Origin: UBA2256 sp964531105
Lineage (GTDB): Bacteria; Spirochaetota; Spirochaetia; Treponematales; Rectinemataceae
Assembly (NCBI GenBank): GCA_964531105.1
Contig: CAZHFN010000009.1
Location: forward strand, 7,419-71,418
DNA: 64,000 nucleotides
Direction: 5' to 3'
Both the position numbers and the translations under genes were made by a program. The number at the start of each line of letters is the position of its first letter. Position 1 is the first letter of the stretch. Of this stretch, positions 1 to 7,308 are shown piece by piece. The notes under the pieces are model-generated. The model was not told the origin of the DNA. It saw only the letters and a list, made by a program, of their open reading frames with translations, and did no database searches.

Positions 1-51
1 GAGGGCCATGATCCCGTAGACCAGGCCCTCGACAAGTATACCTTCGATCAT
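1..51 (-). CDS. ABC transporter permease, N-terminal fragment
   Basis: Only the first 17 codons lie in the window, reading MIEGILVEGLVYGIMAL. The ATG is 4 nt after the stop of the substrate-binding lipoprotein at 56-1036, so the two are translationally linked. A permease is the expected next gene in lipoprotein-permease-ATPase units of the PF04392 type, and the short hydrophobic start is compatible with that. The identification rests mainly on position. Confidence 0.55.
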   Translation of the reverse strand, partial: MIEGILVEGLVYGIMAL

Positions 52-55
52 CGGT

Positions 56-1036
56 CTATTTCTTGGTCACAGCGCCGCCGGATACCAGGACAGTGGCCTT
101 TTCCACCAGGGTGGGATCCAGGCTAAGCCCCAAGGCCTGGGCTACATCCAGGTTCAGCACCAGATCCATGGCCTCGGGATCCGTGGGAAGGAAGGGGGGA
201 ATATCCTTGGGTTTTTCGCCATTGAGAATTCTCACTACTATCTTGCCGGTGGCTCTGCCCATCTGATAGTAGTCGTAGCCCTGGGCTGCCAGCACGGGAA
301 TAGTCTCGGCCGATGAGGGATCAGCGGACATGAGAGGGATTTTCTTCTCCAGCGTCACTTCCGATACCGCGCTGAGAGCCGAGAAAACCGTGTTGTCGTT
401 TCCTAGATAGAGGCCGTCTATGCGGTCCGCTATGGAAAGCAGGGCCGACTTTACCTCCGACGAATTGGTGATGGTCGCTTCCACGTAGTCCAGGCCTTTC
501 TCGGCACAGTAGGCTTTGACAATCTCGGCCAGGGCAAGGGAATTAGCCTCGCCGGAGGAATACAGGTGGCCAAGGCGCTTTACAGGCGCTATAGCGAGCA
601 GCATGTCCAGCTGCACCCGCACTGGGGTCATGTCCGAGGTGCCGGTCACATTAGCCCCGCCCTTGTCCATGCTCTCCACCAGGCCTGCCGAAACCGGGTC
701 TGTCACCACCGAGAATACCACCGGCTTGTCTTTTATTTGGTTGACCAATGCCTGGGCCGTGGGAGTCGCGATACCTACAGCCACCGAAACCTTGGCTTGC
801 TTGAAGCGCTGGGCAATCTGGCCTGCGGTGGCCATGTCGGCATTGGAATTCTGCCTGTCCAGCTCCACATCGGGCTTGGCCTGGGATATCTCATCCACAA
901 TACCCTGCTCTACCGCGTCTAAGGCGGGGTGGGCTACAAACTTGGCAATACCTACAGTTTTCTTTCCGCCCGAGCATGATAGGGCAAGGAAGGCTGTCAG
1001 CACAGCAAATAGTGGGAGAAGTGAACGCTTGGACAT
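56..1036 (-). CDS. ABC transporter substrate-binding lipoprotein (PF04392 type)
   Basis: 326 aa. The N-terminus is a lipoprotein signal peptide with lipobox LALSC (Cys21), so the mature protein should be tethered at the membrane. The rest looks like the ABC_sub_bind family, a two-lobed periplasmic binding fold, with segments such as PVVFSVVTDPVSAGLV and GLYLGNDNTVFSAL. Members (for example TrpX) bind aromatic amino acids or other small solutes, but the ligand cannot be read from this sequence. It is followed by a permease start at 51. A strong promoter and a palindromic operator lie upstream (1082-1145), so transport is probably repressor-controlled. Confidence 0.85.
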   Translation of the reverse strand: MSKRSLLPLFAVLTAFLALSCSGGKKTVGIAKFVAHPALDAVEQGIVDEISQAKPDVELDRQNSNADMATAGQIAQRFKQAKVSVAVGIATPTAQALVNQIKDKPVVFSVVTDPVSAGLVESMDKGGANVTGTSDMTPVRVQLDMLLAIAPVKRLGHLYSSGEANSLALAEIVKAYCAEKGLDYVEATITNSSEVKSALLSIADRIDGLYLGNDNTVFSALSAVSEVTLEKKIPLMSADPSSAETIPVLAAQGYDYYQMGRATGKIVVRILNGEKPKDIPPFLPTDPEAMDLVLNLDVAQALGLSLDPTLVEKATVLVSGGAVTKK

Positions 1037-1081
1037 TGGAAACCTCGTTTTCGCCTTAGTTGTTGAAAAGGCAGGCTATAA

Positions 1082-1103
1082 TTGTTACTATCGATAGTAA
1101 CAA
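1082..1103. promoter_or_regulatory. 22-bp perfect palindrome, candidate repressor operator
   Basis: The core TGTTACTATCGATAGTAACA is a perfect palindrome, extended by one T/A pair on each side. On the minus strand it lies just downstream of the -10 of the ABC lipoprotein promoter, over the expected transcription start. A second half-site, ATAGTAACA, occurs at 1137-1145 and touches the -35. This arrangement is typical of a dimeric repressor. The regulator is not in the window and the motif does not match a site I can name with confidence. Confidence 0.7.
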
Positions 1104-1107
1104 ACAC

Positions 1108-1137
1108 ACTATACCTTCGCCGCCTCGTACTGGTCAA
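1108..1137 (-). promoter_or_regulatory. sigma70-type promoter of the ABC lipoprotein operon
   Basis: Read on the minus strand: -35 TTGACC (1132-1137), 18-bp spacer, -10 TATAGT (1108-1113). It lies about 70-100 nt upstream of the ATG at 1036 and is bracketed by the palindrome and its half-site. Confidence 0.65.
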
Positions 1138-1209
1138 TAGTAACAGGCGCAATTTTTCGCATTATTGAAAGTCAAGCAATGACTAAAACGCCAGCACCGC
1201 CACGACTTC

Positions 1210-1710
1210 CTAGATGATCTTCGCAGCCACGAGGACAATATCCTCCCTGGGCACGTCGGCATGAGGCGGTCTTCGTCCAGTAGACACTTTGGCCATGGCA
1301 TCCACCACCTCCATTCCTTTTGTCACCTGAGCGAATACGCAGTAGCCTGCCCCCGGTCCGGGACCCCGGTAATCCAGGCTGGTATTGTTCACAAAATTGA
1401 TAAAAAACTGACTCGTAGCGCTGTCCGGATTGGGAGTACGGGCCATGGAAAGAGTGCCCCGGCTGTTGGCAGGACCCTTGGCCGCTTCGTTTACAATAGG
1501 GGCTCGGGTTGTTTTCTGCTCCATGCCAGGCACAAAACCTCCGCCCTGGGCTACGAAGCCGGGAATTACCCTGTGGAATATAGTGCCGTCATAAAAGCCT
1601 GATTTTACATACTCAAGAAAATTGGCAGCCGTAACCGGAGTCTTTTCTTCGAAAACCTCCAGTTCGATCTCACCCAGGCTGGTAATGAATAAAACTTTGG
1701 AATTGGCCAT
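1210..1710 (-). CDS. peptidyl-prolyl cis-trans isomerase, cyclophilin type
   Basis: 166 aa from the ATG at 1710, chosen because AGGGAGGA sits at the right distance upstream. The frame stays open further upstream, but that extension has no family resemblance. The cyclophilin core is clear: FHRVIPGFVAQGG, the GTLSMART segment, and SQFFINFVNNTSLD (the family QFFI motif). No signal peptide is visible, so it is a cytoplasmic PPIase catalysing proline isomerisation during folding. It is a single-domain protein of normal length, alone on its strand between a divergent dehydrogenase gene and the ABC promoter region. Confidence 0.92.
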   Translation of the reverse strand: MANSKVLFITSLGEIELEVFEEKTPVTAANFLEYVKSGFYDGTIFHRVIPGFVAQGGGFVPGMEQKTTRAPIVNEAAKGPANSRGTLSMARTPNPDSATSQFFINFVNNTSLDYRGPGPGAGYCVFAQVTKGMEVVDAMAKVSTGRRPPHADVPREDIVLVAAKII

Positions 1711-1851
1711 GAATCCTCCCTTGGAGGGGAGAGTATAGCACTCCGTCGAAGTTTCGTCCCGGGACCCCGCACTGCGAGAATTATTAACAGGTTGCACATT
1801 CCATCCTTAGAAGCTAGAGTGAAGCTGTAAACTACTGTAAAGGAAGTTGCG

Positions 1852-2736
1852 ATGTCATTCGAAAAGAAAACCATAGGATTTATCGGCCTGGGGGTCATGG
1901 GCTCGTCCATGGCCGGGCACCTTCTGGCAGCCGGCCACAAGTTGTTTATCTATACCCGCAGCCCGCACAAGGCCAAAAGCTTGCTCGAAAAAGGAGCTTT
2001 TTGGGCCGAAGGTCCCGCAAGCCTGGCTCCTCGCTGCGATGTAATCATCACCATGGTGGGCCTTCCTTCGGATGTGGAAGAAGTCTACTTTGGTTCAGGA
2101 GGGCTTCTAGCCCAAGCCCGCAAAGGCACACTGCTCATAGACATGACCACTTCCAGCCCCGATTTGGCGGTACGCATAGCTAAAGCCGCGGCCGAAAAGG
2201 GGTTTTTAGCCCTGGATGCCCCGGTTTCCGGCGGTGACAGCGGGGCAAGGAATGCCAGCCTGACCATCATGGTAGGCGGCGACGAGAAAGCCTTTGCCGA
2301 AGCCCGGGCCATTTTCGAGATCATGGGAAAGACAGTCGTCCGGCAGGGCGGCCCTGGAGCCGGGCAGCACACCAAGGCAGCCAACCAGATCTGTGTAGCC
2401 GCCAACCTCATCGGGGTTGTGGAGTCATTCCAGTACGCAGCCGCCGCAGGCCTCGATCCGAAAAAAGTCCTTCTCTCCATAGCCGGCGGCTCGGCGGCGA
2501 GCTGGCAGCTCAGCGGCAACGGCCCACGCATGCTAGACGGCGACTTTAACCCGGGTTTCTATGCCAAGCACTTTCTCAAGGACCTGCGTATAGCCCTCGA
2601 TTCATCCCGAAACCTGAAGCTCAAGCTACCCATGGTGGAACTGGCGGAACAGCTCTTTGCGAAAGTCCAGGCCAAAGGCTTAGGTGAGCGCGGAACCCAG
2701 ATACTCTACGACTTTTATCGGCGCGGACTTGTCTGA
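1852..2736 (+). CDS. NAD(P)-dependent 3-hydroxyisobutyrate dehydrogenase-like reductase
   Basis: 294 aa, the usual length of the beta-hydroxyacid dehydrogenase family (GarR, MmsB, GLYR). A Rossmann motif GFIGLGVMGSSMAGHL starts at about residue 9. DAPVSGG is the substrate-binding signature at about residue 122, and GAGQHTKAANQ carries the conserved catalytic Lys and Asn. The C-terminal half is the all-helical NAD_binding_11 domain. Likely substrates are tartronate semialdehyde, succinic semialdehyde or 3-hydroxyisobutyrate; the sequence does not decide. The end of the gene overlaps the next one if that starts at 2684. Confidence 0.9.
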   Translation: MSFEKKTIGFIGLGVMGSSMAGHLLAAGHKLFIYTRSPHKAKSLLEKGAFWAEGPASLAPRCDVIITMVGLPSDVEEVYFGSGGLLAQARKGTLLIDMTTSSPDLAVRIAKAAAEKGFLALDAPVSGGDSGARNASLTIMVGGDEKAFAEARAIFEIMGKTVVRQGGPGAGQHTKAANQICVAANLIGVVESFQYAAAAGLDPKKVLLSIAGGSAASWQLSGNGPRMLDGDFNPGFYAKHFLKDLRIALDSSRNLKLKLPMVELAEQLFAKVQAKGLGERGTQILYDFYRRGLV

Positions 2737-3793
2737 GCCCCTGCACTGCGGGCTCCCGAAAGGGAATGCGCCCGAAGCCCTCTGCCAGGATGGTTCCCCA
2801 GTCCTGGGTTCCTGGGAGGGAATACCGGGCAAAGCCAATCTCATAGATATTCATAGACCCTACCACTATCCGATTCCCCGTTTCCTGCGGAATATGAGAA
2901 TCAAGGAATGGCAGGCTATCCAGGCCGGAGACGAGCGCATCTTCGTATTTGTCGTACTCTATAATGCTAAGTATATCAGCATGGCTTCGGTGGATATTTG
3001 GGACCGGGTGGAAAAACGGAGCTATGGATTTCGCCGCAACTTCGCAGGACAGCGTTTTTTCCTGCCTCCTTCGCTCTGCAAGGCCGAAACCAGCTGCAAG
3101 GCGGGCTCAACCGAACTCTCCATAACTACTGACCTTGAAGCCGGTACCCTTAGCTTGCGGGCTTCCGACAGCTCCTTGCGAAACGGTAATCTCCCTTTCT
3201 CCTTGGATCTCAGTTTTGATATGGGGCACAGCGCCTCTCCCTTTTCGGTATGTTTACCGCTGGGAATGAACCGCGTCATGTATTCCTCGAAGATCTTCAT
3301 GCCCTGCGAGGGAAGGCTGACATTAGACGGGGAAGAGCGCGGGCTCGATTCCGCGAGAGCTCTGGGCATTCTGGACGACCATAAGGGCTATTATCCTTAC
3401 CGTCTTCACTACGATTGGGTAACGGGATTTGGACTGGAACCCTCGGGCAGGCGTATCGGCTTTAACCTCACGGACAACCAGGTAAAGGATCAAGCCCGGT
3501 ACAATGAAAACCGTCTCTGGATAGGAAGCGCCATCCATCCCCTGCCCCCGATTCGCATAACCCGCCCCTATGGGCGCGACGAACCCTGGATTATCCAGGA
3601 TACCGAAGGCATGGTCGACCTGATCTTCCATCCCGAGGTGTCCCACGACATGAACATGAAGCTGGGCGTTGCCGAGATTGACTATGCCGGGCCTTTCGGC
3701 CGATTCGAGGGGAGCCTTAAGAGTTCGTCGGGGGAGCGCATCAACGCATCCCAGCTGTACGGAATGGGCGAGGATAAAAACCTGCGGCTTTAG
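2684..3793 (+). CDS. DUF2804 family protein
   Basis: Up to 369 aa. The first in-frame start is GTG 2684, which overlaps the dehydrogenase gene by 53 nt. TTG 2729 is an alternative that begins where family similarity starts (LSEPLHCGLPKGN). Typical family segments are NLIDIHRPYHYPIPRFL, RIKEWQAIQAG and VFVVLYNAKY. No signal peptide or membrane segment is seen. The family has no established biochemical role that I know of; the fold is expected to be beta-rich. Overlap with the dehydrogenase suggests co-transcription. Confidence 0.8.
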   Translation: MSAEPRYSTTFIGADLSEPLHCGLPKGNAPEALCQDGSPVLGSWEGIPGKANLIDIHRPYHYPIPRFLRNMRIKEWQAIQAGDERIFVFVVLYNAKYISMASVDIWDRVEKRSYGFRRNFAGQRFFLPPSLCKAETSCKAGSTELSITTDLEAGTLSLRASDSSLRNGNLPFSLDLSFDMGHSASPFSVCLPLGMNRVMYSSKIFMPCEGRLTLDGEERGLDSARALGILDDHKGYYPYRLHYDWVTGFGLEPSGRRIGFNLTDNQVKDQARYNENRLWIGSAIHPLPPIRITRPYGRDEPWIIQDTEGMVDLIFHPEVSHDMNMKLGVAEIDYAGPFGRFEGSLKSSSGERINASQLYGMGEDKNLRL

Positions 3794-3801
3794 GTGAATC
3801 C

Positions 3802-3851
3802 GCCGGCTGGCCGCCAGCGTCCTCGCCCCTCAATGGCGGCGGCCAGCCGGC
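3802..3851. terminator. GC-rich hairpin between convergent genes
   Basis: A perfect 14-bp inverted repeat: GCCGGCTGGCCGCC (3802-3815) and its complement at 3838-3851, with a 22-nt loop. It separates convergent DUF2804 and thyX. There is no T-tract, so termination would have to be factor-aided or the hairpin may protect the RNA 3' ends. Confidence 0.5.
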
Positions 3852-3868
3852 CGCCTACACACCGCCTG

Positions 3869-4765
3869 TCAAATCTGCTTGCCGCTCTTCAGCTTTTCCT
3901 CAAAGCGCTCTAGGGCCTTGCCCTTGAGCGGGGAACTGTCCTGGACCGATACGGCAGCCAGGCCGCCAGCCTGGCTGCCGGCTCCCGCGCCAACGCTGGC
4001 CAGGCGCCGCTTGAGCTCCGCCATCTCGGCGCCGTTGAACCGCACCCCATGGAGAATATTCCGCTCGAAACTTTCGGTAGCCGCCGGGGCCACGGCCCTG
4101 GTTATATCCAGCATAGTCTGTGCGTAAAGCCTGATTTCTTTCTGGGCATGGGGATCGAGGCGGAGCGAGAGAAACCTGAAGAGATTATGCAGATCTATTT
4201 GCCAGTACCACTCGGTGTAGAGGGAGAGGGGTAAATTGATCCTGGCCAATTCCCTGGCCAGGCCATCCTCCACCAGCATGGAATAGTCTCTGTAAGCCGC
4301 CTGCTGCCCCGCGGCTAAAAGAGTGCGCACTTCTTCGGCCCGGGAATGCTCCATGGGTTCCTCGGCCCTTCCCTGCTTGTTGTCCTCGCTCTGGGCGGCG
4401 ACATCGGCGTCCGCGGGCAGGTAGAACTCGTCCTTCATAATGGAGTAACGGCCGGAGATTTCGTTTACCCTGGCCGTTCTGTGGCGTATCCACTGGCGGG
4501 CAACGAATATGGGCAGCTTTATATGGAAGCTTAAGGCCACCTGCTCGAAGGGGGAGGTATGCTCGTGGCGCATCAGGTAGTCGATAAGCCCCGCGTCTTC
4601 CCTGTAGCTTTTTGTGCCTTCGCCATAGGATACCCGGGCCGCCTGCACAATGCGCGCGTCGCCTCCCAGATAATCCACCAAACGCACAAAACCCTTGTCC
4701 AGAACCTTGAATTCCTTGTCTAAAATCGCCTCGGCCTCAGGGACGACACAGTGGGCCATACTCAA
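3869..4765 (-). CDS. thyX: flavin-dependent thymidylate synthase
   Basis: 298 aa. It makes dTMP from dUMP using methylene-tetrahydrofolate and FADH2. The ThyX signature RHR-x7-S is present at about residues 94-104 (RHRTARVNEIS), followed by GRYS. The C-terminal LNLHN-like helix region WYWQIDLHNLFRFLSLRLDPHAQKEIR is also typical. The protein is longer than the usual 210-250 aa because of a C-terminal extension of about 45 residues that is Ala/Gly-rich and then Lys-rich. It overlaps the PHP gene upstream by 4 nt (ATGA), so the two are translationally coupled. It implies that the organism does not depend on ThyA alone. Confidence 0.95.
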   Translation of the reverse strand: MSMAHCVVPEAEAILDKEFKVLDKGFVRLVDYLGGDARIVQAARVSYGEGTKSYREDAGLIDYLMRHEHTSPFEQVALSFHIKLPIFVARQWIRHRTARVNEISGRYSIMKDEFYLPADADVAAQSEDNKQGRAEEPMEHSRAEEVRTLLAAGQQAAYRDYSMLVEDGLARELARINLPLSLYTEWYWQIDLHNLFRFLSLRLDPHAQKEIRLYAQTMLDITRAVAPAATESFERNILHGVRFNGAEMAELKRRLASVGAGAGSQAGGLAAVSVQDSSPLKGKALERFEEKLKSGKQI

Positions 4766-5712
4766 CTCCTCTTATGGTGTTCTTCCCCGGGCAGCGCAGG
4801 CCCGGAGGATGGAAATCCGGTAAAATCCCCGGAGAACTTGTCTATAGTATACTTGTCCGTATCGGGACCGTGGCAGTCCGAGCCATAGCTAAGAAAAAAG
4901 CCTAAAGGCTCGGCCAGCCGGCGAACCAAATCGTTGATAGCCTTGGTCTTCCTGTTTCCCGAATACCAGTACATTTCCACCCCGTCCACGCCCCGGTTTC
5001 TGAAAAATTGAAACAGGGCCTTTACACCTTCGCTGCTGTGCTCCATCTCCTCCGGATCATCGTTCCACAAATGGCCGATGTGGGGAATGACGACAAAGCC
5101 CCTGTCAGCGTGGACCGCTTGAAGACATTTAGTGGTATCGGGCTTGGAAAGTTTGTACTTGGGAAAGCGCCCCGGCCTCATCCATTCCTTCTTGAATAAT
5201 TTGTAGCTCATGTAGGCCGGCAGAAGCTTGCGCGATCTCAAGTAGAGAAAAAGATCCACCTTGCTCCAGGAGAGGACTTTGAGATCCTCTTCCCTTTTAA
5301 GGCTGTCATTCTCCCTTCGTTCACCTATCATGTCCTCCAGGCTGAGATCGTCTCGTTTGAAAAAGGTCCTAGCCCAGTAAAGATAATACTCGATTCTTTT
5401 TCTGCGCTCCCCCAGCACCCCTTCAAGCATCCGCCCCGTAGCCGTACATTCAGCCACGGTTCTGCCGGGGAAATAGGCCAGAAGTTCACTCTTGTAGGAC
5501 ACTTCGGGCTCGGTTACATCTATTTCGCAAGCAGTGACGCTCGCAATGCCTAATTTCGCGCACTCGGCAGCAAAACGCTCGCTGCCACCCATGGTATCGT
5601 GGTCGGTGAGGGCTACCATCCCCAACCCCAGATGGGCGGCTCCCCTGGCGATATCCTCGGGCCAGAGGCTGCCATCGGAAAACCTCGAATGGAGGTGAAG
5701 GTTGGTGTTCAT
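4762..5712 (-). CDS. PHP-domain phosphoesterase (RNase AM/TrpH-like)
   Basis: 316 aa. PHP metal-binding motifs are visible: NLHLHSRFSDGS near the N-terminus, ALTDHDT, the acidic CEIDV, VIPHIGHLW and SYGSDCHGPD near the C-terminus. The family includes histidinol phosphatases, DNA polymerase PHP domains and TrpH/YciV, which hydrolyses 3',5'-bisphosphonucleotides and 5' RNA ends. A middle insertion (about residues 95-180), rich in charged residues, is longer than in TrpH and makes the exact activity uncertain. It is the first gene of a two-gene unit with thyX. Confidence 0.8.
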   Translation of the reverse strand: MNTNLHLHSRFSDGSLWPEDIARGAAHLGLGMVALTDHDTMGGSERFAAECAKLGIASVTACEIDVTEPEVSYKSELLAYFPGRTVAECTATGRMLEGVLGERRKRIEYYLYWARTFFKRDDLSLEDMIGERRENDSLKREEDLKVLSWSKVDLFLYLRSRKLLPAYMSYKLFKKEWMRPGRFPKYKLSKPDTTKCLQAVHADRGFVVIPHIGHLWNDDPEEMEHSSEGVKALFQFFRNRGVDGVEMYWYSGNRKTKAINDLVRRLAEPLGFFLSYGSDCHGPDTDKYTIDKFSGDFTGFPSSGPALPGEEHHKRS

Positions 5713-5761
5713 GGTTTCGGCTAGTATACCGGTCCCATCTCACCCTGTCCAGAAACCGCAT

Positions 5762-5820
5762 TGCCTCATAAGTAATCATCCTGAAAATGAAGTCATGCCT
5801 CAAAAGTAAATAGTCCTGAA
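5762..5820. repeat. imperfect 24/25-bp direct repeat
   Basis: Copy 1 (5762-5785) and copy 2 (5796-5820) share TGCCTCA-A-AAGTAA and end in TCCTGAA, differing in a few positions. They lie in the gap between divergent PHP and UPF0158-GNAT genes. Tandem subterminal repeats of this kind occur at ends of IS21-like elements, but no transposase is present, so a remnant is only a guess. Confidence 0.45.
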
Positions 5821-5870
5821 CGTCCCATGTTGCCTCCACCGCCAGAGACTTTCATGCTATAAAGGTACCG

Positions 5871-6773
5871 ATGGCCCAAGAGGATATTCTGTTCGAACTC
5901 ACCGATATCGCCCTGGAGCGGGTAGTCTTTGCCATGGAAGACCAGCGAAGGACCAACTATATCGATCTGCGCACCGGGGACCTGGTGCCTAAACCTTCAG
6001 GCGAGCTTCCGGAATGGATAGCCCCTCCCCCAGCCTGGACCCCCGCCGACGGATTCAGCCTCATGGAAGGCTTCTGTGCCAAGCTGCATCAGCTGGAACT
6101 GAAGCTTGCCCTCCGAAAAACCCTCTCCCACGGCAAGGGAGTATTCAAGGCTTTCAGGCAGGTCCTGGCCGAACATCCCCAAGAAGAAGCCCTTTTCAAG
6201 GAGTATAAATACACCCTGCTCAGGCGGCACGTGGAAGCCTGGATGGATGAGATGCGGGAGTCCTTGGGAATGGCCAGGCTAGGCGGCGAACCCGAGGAGT
6301 TCCAGGATCTTCTGGATGAGGAATTCTGTATCGAGGTACAGCCTCTATCCACGCTTTCTTTCAACCTGGAGGAGTTCATCCAGAAATCCCTCGACGAAGC
6401 TACGGCGTGGCTCCCCCCCCAGCCCCTCGCCCTGGAGCGCCAGGAACTTCAGGTGTTTCTCAAGGAAAACAGGGGTTCACTCCACGTCCACTACATCCCC
6501 GAAGCCGAGGGCCGTCCGATAGCTCTCGCCGGCTTCGCACCTCTGCGGCTCGAAACCGAGTATTTGGGATGCATCCGTTTTTTATATGTTTTGCCCGAAT
6601 TCCGGGAGCTGGACCTGGGCTTGCGCCTCGTCGAGAGCATAGTGACTCATTGCCGAAGCAAGGGCATCCAACACTGCATCATCAGATCCGCGCTGATGGA
6701 TCCCAGGCTCGCCCAGGGCTTGGAATCCCTTGGATTGAAAGCGACAAGTGTTCAGTATCTAGCAAGTTTTTAA
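5871..6773 (+). CDS. UPF0158 N-domain plus C-terminal GNAT acetyltransferase-like protein
   Basis: 300 aa. The first 150 residues resemble UPF0158 (PF03682): the opening ILFELTDIALERVVFAMEDQRRTNYIDLRTGDLV and a later LRRHVEAWMDEM. The C-terminal part (about 195-300) looks like a GNAT fold: a strand GRPIALAGFAPL, then YLGCIRFLYVLPEFRELDLGLRLVESIVTHC, which matches the acetyl-CoA-binding V-x-P-x-x-R-x-x-G-x-G/L-x-L pattern in degenerate form. The substrate is unknown. It stands alone on the plus strand with no close partner. Confidence 0.65.
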   Translation: MAQEDILFELTDIALERVVFAMEDQRRTNYIDLRTGDLVPKPSGELPEWIAPPPAWTPADGFSLMEGFCAKLHQLELKLALRKTLSHGKGVFKAFRQVLAEHPQEEALFKEYKYTLLRRHVEAWMDEMRESLGMARLGGEPEEFQDLLDEEFCIEVQPLSTLSFNLEEFIQKSLDEATAWLPPQPLALERQELQVFLKENRGSLHVHYIPEAEGRPIALAGFAPLRLETEYLGCIRFLYVLPEFRELDLGLRLVESIVTHCRSKGIQHCIIRSALMDPRLAQGLESLGLKATSVQYLASF

Positions 6774-6804
6774 GCCCACTGCGACACTCAGGCCCAGAGG
6801 CTGT

Positions 6805-7134
6805 TCACTCCGCGACTCCGCAATTCCCGTCCAAGCCATACAGATTCATATCCACGGCACCCGAAGACAGAAACTCCACACCTTCGGCCGCGAGCAGTTC
6901 GCGCTGAAGCCCCTCCCCCTCTCGTAGTCCTATGCTGCCGTCTTTTTTCACAACCCTCCACCAGGGGAGCTTATGCGTTTTGGACATGGAGTGGAGCACT
7001 CTCGCTACGCGGCGGGCATCTGCCCCAGCCCTCGGGCAGCCGGCCATAAGGGCGACCTGACCATAGGAAAGCACCCGGCCTGTCGGTATGGAGCGGATTA
7101 TCTCGACTATCATCATCGTGGTTTCGGTGGGCAT
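6805..7134 (-). CDS. alkyltransferase-like protein (MGMT fold, no active cysteine)
   Basis: 109 aa from the ATG at 7134; a TTG at 7149 is in frame but less likely. It has the DNA-binding domain of O6-alkylguanine-DNA alkyltransferases: IPTGRVLSYGQVA, then ARRVARVLHSM. The catalytic PCHRV motif is replaced by PWWRV (residues 57-61), so it cannot accept an alkyl group. Alkyltransferase-like proteins of this type bind O6-alkylguanine and hand the lesion to nucleotide excision repair. It is convergent with the GNAT gene. Confidence 0.85.
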   Translation of the reverse strand: MPTETTMMIVEIIRSIPTGRVLSYGQVALMAGCPRAGADARRVARVLHSMSKTHKLPWWRVVKKDGSIGLREGEGLQRELLAAEGVEFLSSGAVDMNLYGLDGNCGVAE

Positions 7135-7227
7135 GTAAGCAGGATACAACAGCCGAATGGACGCATCCAGTGCGAAACTATGCTATAGTCAGCCTTGTAG
7201 GGCCTCGGACAGGAAGGCTGCCGGTAC

Positions 7228-7252
7228 TTTACATTTTTACGTTTTTTGTAAA
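7228..7252. promoter_or_regulatory. inverted repeat in the fab operon leader
   Basis: TTTACA (7228-7233) and TGTAAA (7247-7252) flank a T-rich 13-nt centre, about 60 nt upstream of fabD. A longer-armed pair CAGCCTT/AAGGCTG (7190-7220) lies just before it. Either could be a control element of the fatty acid operon; neither matches a regulator site I can name. Confidence 0.35.
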
Positions 7253-7308
7253 CCATATCTGCCTAGCCCCATCGCCCATTCTGCGCGGGCATAGAGGAGG
7301 AAACTGCC

